A program made the position numbers and the translations under genes. DNA of 64,000 nucleotides from Petrosia ficiformis (taxonomy: Eukaryota; Porifera; Demospongiae; Haplosclerida; Petrosiidae): the NCBI GenBank assembly GCA_947044365.1, contig OX345653.1:3543501-3607500 (forward strand). Reading direction: 5' to 3'. The notes beneath the pieces were generated by a model. That model was given only the letters and a program-made list of their open reading frames with translations, ran no database searches and had not been told where the DNA came from. This document shows, one piece after another, positions 57,401-64,000 of the stretch (its first letter is position 1; each line of letters begins with the position of its first letter).

Positions 57401-59104
57401 TAGGTTCTTACTTGAGAAGCTCCAGTATGGCTAACACAATGTCATTCACATAACAAAATCCTGAGGCTTCAGACTTCTTGGCATGATGAAGTCCACCTGC
57501 CCAGTTGATAGCAATATCAGCTTCTTGTTTGTTCAGTTTAACAGCACCAGCTAAAAAGAAGAAGAGTAGGAGAAGGAGAAAGAGAGAGGAGAAAGAGATA
57601 AGAGAAAGGAGAAGGAAGTAAAGAGAGAGAAGGGGAAGGAAGGGGAGGGAGAAGTTGGGAAAATACAAAGGCTTAGAGTAAGTATACACATACATGTACA
57701 TACATGTATACACTAGATGTACATGCATATTATAAACATTATGTACATGTATACATACAATGTATATACTGCGTGTACATATGCACATGTACATTGTTGA
57801 TATACATGTAGATGTACATGTACAATGTTGATATACATGTACATGTAGATGTACTGTCATGTACATGTACAATGTTGACATACATGTACATGTTACAGCA
57901 TATAAACACATCATACATAAGAAATAAAACTTCATATAATTCTAGCTTCAACATCACATGATCAATCACATGATATACACGTATCATACCTATTGATCCT
58001 CCAGCAGATAACTGACAAAATTCATATAGTCCATCAAACACAGGACAGTCTTCTCCAACATTAACTAAAGAGAAAAAAAATGGATTCACATTTAATCTAA
58101 ACAGTCCAGTTACACAATGATGTAATATGTTTTACTTACATTTTTGCATCAATTTTGTATATTCTCCAACATTATCAGGCCTAATGGATTTAAGAAATCT
58201 GATATACTCATCACTATGGTAACGAGTCATCTCCTCTAAAGTCCCCGGATGAGGTCGCTACAGAAAATAAGAAGTTCTATAATCTATATAATACATGTAT
58301 ATACATGCACTTATGATATCACCATGACAACATGTATATCACTACTAGGTAGTTGCCGGTGCTTACAGCCATACTGTGGTCAAAATAAAGATTAGTTACA
58401 GACTTTTTAGCCTTCAATGCTTTTGATTTTGTTCAGTGACCAGAGATAGAAGCACATGACCGACAGGCCTGTCATGTAGTAGTTGGACCCTCGTATAATG
58501 TGGACCACCCTTTGAAAATGTTGGTTGAGATTTTATCACTAATGACAAGAGAGCCAACGGTATTGAAGTATATGGACTCTACTGTATTTAGGAGACCAGA
58601 GGACTGAGGGGAGTCTCTTTACTTCGAAGTATTTTGACCAAATCTAGGGGGTCCATTTTCATCATGACAGGCCTAAATCCTTACCTATGCCAAAGATGTT
58701 TTCATAGTGTCGAAAGCTAAAATTATATATATATATATTTATAATTATATTAATTGAATTATGACATCACTCAATTAATGACAATTACACATCACTTGAT
58801 ATAATTATTATCTTACATATATTTCCATTTTTCTATAGAGTCCATAATTTAGTAATAAGTTGTGTGTCATTCTAATTCTGTGTGGCTTCATGGGATGGCC
58901 TTGACCATAATAATAATTACCAATATCACCTGCATATCAAAATAAAATATATATAAATAATTATAATTATCCCTGTATCATCATTACAAATAATGATAAT
59001 GATGCAAATTATTATAATTATATATACGTATGTGTAAAGTTTGTAAACATACCATCATAGTAGTAACACACTCTTTTCTTTCCTCCAACATCTAGAGTTG
59101 CCAT
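51941..59104 (-). CDS. HDAC1: Class I histone deacetylase (HDAC1/2)
   Basis: Thirteen exons (59053-59104, 58817-58929, 58140-58257, 57990-58064, 57412-57550, 56587-56728, 55362-55454, 55128-55236, 54522-54662, 53360-53527, 53175-53240, 52840-53110, 51941-52034) give 526 residues. It is the zinc-dependent deacetylase of Sin3, NuRD and CoREST complexes. Catalytic residues are all present, each one position later than in human HDAC1: His141-His142 (GGLHHAKK), Asp177 and His179 ([10 protein letters not shown]), Asp265 (CGADSL), Tyr304 (GGGGYT). [19 protein letters not shown] and [18 protein letters not shown] are class I landmarks. The tail has the HDAC1/2-type [19 protein letters not shown] acidic segment and [10 protein letters not shown], followed by a lineage-specific Ser/Thr/Pro-rich end. 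It shares a short divergent promoter with PREB. Confidence 0.96.
52230..52545. mobile_element. Dispersed repeat family D, copy 2
   Basis: AATTGGCCATTTTACGGAC, CTTGTCCAGACAAAATTGCA, TAGTGAGGTTAAG and ATCATAAGCCATAAATGGG are the reverse-orientation counterparts of 47900-48225; in the last HDAC intron. Confidence 0.75.
53939..53958. repeat. Poly(C) tract next to GGGGTACCCC
   Basis: About 19-20 consecutive C on the plus strand, that is, a poly(G) run on the transcribed HDAC strand, preceded by GGGATATCCCGGGGTA. Confidence 0.9.
54150..54266. mobile_element. TA-flanked GTGTTGTTTTAGTTA MITE, internally deleted copy
   Basis: GTGTTGTTTAGTATGACAA at the left and TTACAGTTAAAACAACAC at the right, only 117 bp apart; in HDAC intron 9. 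Confidence 0.7.
54363..54450. repeat. (GA)n tract with GACAAATACYCA duplicates
   Basis: Purine microsatellite with two GACAAATAC(T/C)CA interruptions, about 70 bp from HDAC exon 54522-54662. Confidence 0.9.
54838..55127 (-). repeat. Tandem array that copies the end and splice donor of HDAC exon 8
   Basis: The exon 55128-55236 ends GGTTGTTTCAACCTTTCACTGAAAG followed by gtacat. A near-copy, CCTTTCACTTAAAG followed by gtactt, lies at 55039-55072, and weaker partial copies lie at about 54838 and 54913-55000. Units are separated by TTACTATGGCAACATTATAT and run downstream of the true donor. The array thus arose by tandem duplication across the exon-intron junction. Confidence 0.8.
55495..56585. 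repeat. Minisatellite GTACCTCCATCAAGTTAC with ACATGTACAT spacers, HDAC intron 6
   Basis: About 20 units fill the intron between exons 56587-56728 and 55362-55454, interrupted at 55681-55912 by a MITE. On the transcribed strand each unit reads CTTGATGGAG followed by gtacat, resembling a 5' splice site, and the array directly abuts the real donor (CTTGAAG, gtacgt). Confidence 0.9.
55681..55912. mobile_element. TA-flanked GTGTTGTTTTAGTTA MITE inserted in the minisatellite
   Basis: GTGTTATTTTAGTAG at the left, CAAATAAAACAACAC at the right, TA at the left side and TT at the right. The minisatellite resumes immediately after it, so insertion post-dates or splits the array. Confidence 0.8.
56762..56995. 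mobile_element. Dispersed repeat family B, copy in HDAC intron 5
   Basis: CCTCAAAATTAGGATGTGATG at the left through TTTCTGAGGTCAAGGGGAACG at the right, with TAATGTCATAAGGTTAATAC (inverse of the family core). Confidence 0.7.
57060..57395. repeat. Minisatellite TTAAGGGTCTGGTACTGATG
   Basis: Alternating 18-20 bp units (GGTACTGATGTTAAGGGTCT and GATATTGTTAAGGGTCT) up to about 15 bp from the donor of HDAC exon 57412-57550. Confidence 0.9.
57550..57905. repeat. Purine-rich tract then ACATGT-rich repeats, HDAC intron 4
   Basis: GA/GGA-rich sequence to about 57660 (a polypyrimidine tract on the coding strand, at the acceptor), followed by repeated TGTACATGTACAATGTTGA units at 57690-57900. Confidence 0.85.
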
Positions 59105-59231
59105 TTTAACTATATAGGACCAAAATGTCGCCTTAAAATCCAATAAGTCTCCTGCGCTTAAATATGATAATAAGAAATTATTTTGTTTTCCTATATTTAG
59201 AATTACTATTACATTTACGGTAACTAACAAT
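59105..59231. promoter_or_regulatory. Bidirectional promoter region, HDAC / PREB
   Basis: Only 127 bp separate the two start codons, so both leaders and the core promoter must fit here or overlap. There is no TATA box at a usable distance on either strand. Confidence 0.65.
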
Positions 59232-62200
59232 ATGGCAGAGTTATTCACCACAGATTTTCCTATCTACTCTGTATGTGAACAAGAAAATGGGATATTCCAT
59301 GTTGCAGGTGGTGGAGGGAAAGCTAAAACTGGAATTCCTAATATACTGGTGGGTATATGCATGAAACACTTATGATCTGGTTGACATGAAGATCATAAAC
59401 TGTTTACAAACTCTCTCTCTCTCTCCTGCAGGAGGTTCGTCAGATTGAAAAGAGTCAGTTTTATTTCAGCGATATTCTGTGCAGACACAACATGTCAGAT
59501 GAATTAATAAGACAATCAACTAGTTCACCCACTGATCCATTTACTATAGCAACCAGTGTTGGAAAAGAGTGTCATATATACCACATTACAGATGAGGGTC
59601 TAAAGACAGATGATAAAGGGTCTAACGAAGTGGAAGAATTGGGACCTCAAGATGTCAAAGAATCAGAAGAATTTGATGATGAACAGTCTGATGGCATTTC
59701 ATTCAGAAAAGATATAGTCAGCGAGAAGAAGGAGGAGAAGAAAATGGTAGTTGAAGAAGAGAATAGTCAAGTTGAAGAAGAGAATAGTCAAGTTGAAGAA
59801 GAGAATAGTCAAGTTGAAGAAGATAAGAGTGATCTTCAAAAAATAAACGACAAAGATGATTTAAATAAAGATTTTGAAGTAATTAAGACTGCTTCAGTCG
59901 TAACTGATGAAGCAACAAAAGATGCCTGTCAAAATGTTGTGAGATTTACATGTGATGGTGATCGTGTTGTGACTGGAGGAGAAGATGGAAAGCTCAGAGT
60001 CTGGAAGGTGAATTATATATACCTAATCTACATCTATCTATCTATCCTTAATATAAAAGTTACCTGTCCTGAAATTGAAAGACGTTTTGGAAGGTCATGA
60101 ATCAGAGATCACAGATCTGGCTACACATCCTACCAAACAGGTTCAATTATAATAATATATAATACAAATTAATTATTATAACAAAATTAACAATTAATAT
60201 GTATCAGTTAGAATACAGTACGAAAGCGATCTCTTTTATATAGTTCTCCATAATAATCTTCACAGCTACTCCCAATATTTGGTTGCTATGGTGACGTAGT
60301 TGCATAGTAATGAATTGCATAATACATTATAACATAATTACATAATTATTATGTGTCAGTTAGAATACAATATGAAACCGATCTCAAGAGTATATTTTAA
60401 ATAGTTCTTGCATATAGTATTTGCAGTTCAAAATTTGGTTGCTATGGTAATGTAGCTAATGAATTGCAATTTTTAATACTAATTATACAAATATTTTTGT
60501 TATTATATAGATTTGTGTGTCAGTATCAAGAGATTGTACAGCTAGAGTCTGGGATCTTAAGAAATGTTGTGAAATAGAAAAGTTTCAGTGGTCTCGTGGT
60601 AAAGGAAGATATCGTTTTAGAGCTTGCTGGTCAGTACATATGTCCTTATGATTATAGTGATGCACTGATGATGATATTGATAATCAGTATTGGTAATTAT
60701 CGACTATTATTTGTAGTATTGGTTATTTCTGAGTGATGTAACTGATATTGGAATGAGTGTACTTATAATGGATTTTCACTTTCATGATACTAAGTGTTAC
60801 CAAAATCCTTGTAAGAATCTGATACTAGAAGGATATCAGAGCAGTATTAGTTATCAGTAGATATAAAGTCATTAACAGTATATTGTATTCTATTGTACTC
60901 AAATCCAGTCTACTCTACTCTACTCTATTCTACTAAATTAAAGTAAATTGTAAAGTATACTATCATAACTTTAGTCTCTATTCTCTATTGTACTCTAATC
61001 CATTCTTTATATTCTACTAAATTAAAGTAAATTGTAATGTATTCTATCATAACTTTAGTCTCTATTCTCTATTGTACTCTAATCCATTCTTTATATTCTA
61101 CTAAATTAAAGTAAATTGTAATGTATTCTATCTTAACTTTAGCCTTCTATAAAAATTCATATCGGTGTGTCACTAAATACTTTTCACTCTTAGAAGTATA
61201 GAAAATACAATTTCTGCTTCTCTAGTTTTTCAAGTGATGGGGAAAAGGAAAAAACAGACTTCTTTTCCATAAATATTCCAGTGAAATGGGATTCAAGCCG
61301 TCCTTGTTCATACCTAGTTAAATGGGATACTACAAAATGGGCAGAGCTAAAATCAGTCAAAACAGGTTCAGATATCTTGACAACGATTGCATCATGGTAA
61401 GTTAAATTTAGTATCAAGATTATTAATTATAATTAGCTATTTTTTACTGCAGTGGACAATATATAGCCATTGGTAATACAAATGGTGATATTGCTGTATA
61501 TTCTACAGCAAAACTGAAAGTAAGTAAATATATAATTATACATCTATACCAGAGTTTTTGATTTGAAGCATGGACTAAATTGGCTCCAAAAATGGTTAGT
61601 GTGTGTGCCATTGGGAATACATCTTGAGCCAATTAACAAAGAATTAATGCTGTTAGTGACAATATAATCATAATTAACTGCGCTACCAGCCCAAAGAGAT
61701 AACTGTGCAGTGCCAAATAAGAAGCTCTTTGGGCCAATGGTGCACCATATGAGCTTATCAAAAACACTGATCCATACTGTATAGATGCACATTGTGTTGT
61801 ATATAAAACCACTTTTAATCTAAATTTAGCAATTTTAGTGACTAATACAATAATTGATAAAATTAGTATGTATTACAAATGTATATTTCGTTGTCATTTT
61901 ATTAGGCATACTAGGCATGGCTCAGAAATTCTCTCAAATTAATGCATGCTAAACCTGAGCGTTTAACAATTGCTAAAATTAGAGGACACAATTAATAGTA
62001 GGCTTAAGGTAATTATAACTCAGATAACATGAAATTCGAAATAGAATTGTATTGAGCTATATATACACTCTCAGAGTGGGTCATACTGGCTGACTCTTAC
62101 AGTATGATGAAGACAAATTACTATACAATAACCAGGGCTGATAGTACAATAAGACATCTATCTCAATAATGAAACAATGGATTTAAATTTGACATACACA

Positions 62201-62664
62201 ATGAAAAGGGTGCAGGTAAACTAATGAACATTTTTTAGGTCAAGGTGATTATGATGACCTTTAGCGAAATAATCAACAATTTTCTTGACTGTGATGCACA
62301 CACAAACAGAGATAAATAACCATATCTCATCACATGTCTATACTTCATTATTCATCTTTCATTAGCCCATTCTGAGATTGCGTGATGTTCATGCTTCTTT
62401 TGTCACTGGGATGTGTTTCATATCATCTCCAGATAAGGAAGTTGACAAGAAAAATGATATAAATCCTTTGCTACTAAGTGTATCTGTTGATAAGCGATGT
62501 TGCGTTACCATAGTAAAGAGGAGAGGTAACCAGACCCAGGTGTCTGTTTATTGTATATCATTCCTTTCTTTACCATCCATTTAGGAACAAGTTGGATACT
62601 GATTGTTGTTTTTCTCAGTTTAATATTACTTGTAGTTGCTATAGTAACAGAAGTGTTGTCATAA
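59232..62664 (+). CDS. PREB: PREB/SEC12, ER guanine-nucleotide exchange factor for SAR1
   Basis: Eight exons (59232-59348, 59432-60007, 60060-60140, 60511-60629, 61226-61396, 61453-61519, 62366-62525, 62585-62664) give 456 residues. SEC12/PREB is a seven-bladed WD-type propeller anchored in the ER membrane that loads GTP on SAR1 to start COPII budding. HVAGGGGKAKTGIPN near residue 30 is the family's conserved N-terminal loop (the potassium-loop region of yeast Sec12). WD-like strands are DRVVTGGEDGKLRVWK, CVSVSRDCTARVWDL, YIAIGNTNGDIAVYS and LLLSVSVDKRCCVTIV. The final exon encodes one hydrophobic helix (TSWILIVVFLSLILLVVAIV, from residue 432), giving a C-terminal anchor. Residues about 90-190 form an acidic insert with VEEENSQ three times in a row. 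The last intron is only 59 bp. Confidence 0.92.
60895..61142. repeat. 88-bp tandem repeat in PREB intron 4
   Basis: About three units of TTTAGTCTCTATTCTCTATT, GTACTCTAATCCATTCTTTA and CTAAATTAAAGTAAATTGTA, more than 95% identical between the last two. Confidence 0.9.
61545..61775. mobile_element. Dispersed repeat family C, copy 3
   Basis: GTTTTTGATTTGAAGCATGG through TGCACCATATGAGCTTATCA; inverse of 45345-45560, in PREB intron 6. Confidence 0.8.
62150..62290. mobile_element. Dispersed repeat family B, partial copy in PREB intron 6
   Basis: CTCAATAATGAAACAATGGATTT, TTGACATACACAATGAAAAGGG and TTTTTTAGGTCAAGGTGAT match one half of the family. Confidence 0.6.
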
Positions 62665-63204
62665 CAACATATATGCAATCTTCATTGCAATTTAGCAAGA
62701 GTATAATTACTGATATTAATAATTTATCGTAATTGTTTCGTGTTATTAATATTATTGATATAATTATAATTGGGACCAGAGGTCTCTTCTAATCACTAGG
62801 ATCAGTCCTATGTGGGTAGAGCTTTAAGTGTCTGCCAAGAATACCATCAAATGTATATGATAATATGGTCAAGATATGGCTGAAAGGCTAGATCTACTGA
62901 ATGATCCACTGATAAAATTCACAATCAAGTGTGATTGTAATGAAAGACAATTTTATTTATTACACTTAATTCAAGTATTTTTCAAAAAAAGTATTATGAA
63001 AAAAGAAATGGGAGGCGGAGTAGTAATACTGCTGGGTGGGGTGCTCTGATCTACCCACGTGGTGATATACGCATGCTCAGTTATGTATCCCGCCAAACAC
63101 CGTGCAAACAAAAAGCCAGTGCATACTCATAACAAGCCAGAGGAGCTCTAAATTTCTGCAAATGATGTATGTGTAGCTCTATTGTGTCCAGCCGTGTAAA
63201 GTCA
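62665..63204 (+). promoter_or_regulatory. PREB 3' region and a candidate promoter at about 63000-63150
   Basis: AT-rich PREB downstream sequence, then a GC-richer stretch with CCCACGTGGTGATA (E-box CACGTG), GCATGCTCAG and TATCCCGCCAAACACCG (E2F-like TCCCGCCAAA). This resembles the other promoters in the window and may start a transcript running right. No open reading frame follows inside the window. Confidence 0.4.
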
Positions 63205-63800
63205 AGGCTCAGAAGCTGTTCTCAGTGGATAGTCTTGGGTCGCTCTACCAGCCTAAAAGGTGAGATATTAATTAATGTCTTGACTGACTAGCTCTATTGT
63301 GTCAGTGCTAATAATTTACCAAGTTGCATGCATAATACTTTACTTTCTTTTTTTTATAGCAATATACTTCAGTCCTGTTTCCAGTTGTGGCTACCTTTCG
63401 AGTAGAGAGAGAGAGCTTCAGAAGCATTCTCAATGGACAGTGTTGGCTGGTCTACCTGAATGGAGTTGAGGCTCAGAAGCATTCTTAATGGACAGTGCTA
63501 GCTGCTCTACCTGTATGGAGTTGAGGCTCAGAAGCATTCTCAATGGACAGTGCTAGCTGCTCTACCTGTATGGAGCTGAGCCTCAGAAGCATTCTCAATG
63601 GACAGTGCTAGCTGCTCTATCTGTATGGAGTTGAGCTTCAGAAGCATTCTCAATGGACAGTGTTGGCTGGTCTACCTGTATGGAGTTGAGGCTCAGAAGC
63701 ATTCTTAATGGACACTGCTAGCTGCTCTACCTGTATGGAGTTGAGGCTCAAAAACATTCTCAATGGACAGTGCTAGCTGCTGTACTAGTAATAACAGGTA
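63205..63800. repeat. 55-bp tandem repeat with possible splice donors
   Basis: Units run TGGAGTTGAGGCTCAGAAGC, ATTCTCAATGGACAGTGCTA, GCTGCTCTACCTGTA (55 bp). A diverged first unit at 63205-63260 ends CCTAAAAG followed by gtgaga, and the last unit (to about 63799) ends AATAACAG followed by gtaaga. The period is not a multiple of three, so it is unlikely to encode protein. Confidence 0.8.
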
Positions 63801-64000
63801 AGATATTAAGCATTCACTAGACAATTGCTAAACCACATGTGCCTAAAAAAAACTCCTGAAAATAAATACTTGTAAACAAAACCTAATTTATAGCCTTCAT
63901 GAACTTTACTATTACTAAGTATGTTATATGCTGACATACTCAACTAGGTAATTACTAACACCACAGGTCAATCTAAGTTGGACTTACATTTATTGATATA

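Overview
This is nuclear DNA from an animal. It has AT-rich, intron-dense genes with GT-AG splice sites, and a gene set typical of metazoans: an IP3 receptor, a class I HDAC, cyclin L, H2A.Z, a POM121-type nucleoporin, PREB/SEC12 and eEF1A lysine methyltransferase 4. The divergence of the proteins and the compact, repeat-filled gene spacing suggest an early-branching animal, most likely a sponge. That is an inference; no marker in the window settles it. All gene models were spliced by eye from reading frame, splice signals and remembered family sequences, and the phases of joined exons agree throughout. I ran no alignments or searches.

Layout. 122-24808 (-): an IP3-receptor-like gene in about 53 small exons; it starts at 24808 and runs off the left edge before its channel domain. 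25123-29445 (+): an Fe(II)/2-oxoglutarate dioxygenase of the clavaminate-synthase-like TauD/TfdA group, head to head with the receptor. 29784-31123 (-): EEF1AKMT4. 31542-39131 (-): cyclin L, head to head with an intronless H2A.Z gene (39376-39756, +). 40207-51294 (+): a POM121-like FG nucleoporin. 51941-59104 (-): HDAC1/2, sharing a 127-bp divergent promoter region with PREB/SEC12 (59232-62664, +). 62665-64000 holds a candidate promoter and a 55-bp tandem array, with no recognisable coding region.

The gene products act in different processes: calcium release, an unknown oxidation, translation-factor methylation, splicing and transcription, chromatin, nuclear pore, and ER export. The common theme is nuclear housekeeping, and three of the divergent gene pairs are tightly spaced. 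There is no operon-like logic.

Non-coding sequence. The left 28 kb is packed with tetranucleotide arrays (CATA, GGAT, GATA) inside introns. The right half is dominated by ACATGT-rich repeats, minisatellites and MITEs. Several MITEs can be delimited to the base: three hAT-type elements with perfect 8-bp target-site duplications, a piggyBac-type element in TTAA nested inside another MITE whose unoccupied relative is also in the window, and a TA-flanked family with at least five copies. I found no rRNA, CRISPR array or convincing functional tRNA; tRNA-like blocks look like SINEs. The most interesting items are the POM121 homologue without an obvious membrane segment, the dioxygenase with a hydrophobic insert, a possible poison exon in cyclin L, and a tandem array that has copied an HDAC exon end together with its splice donor.
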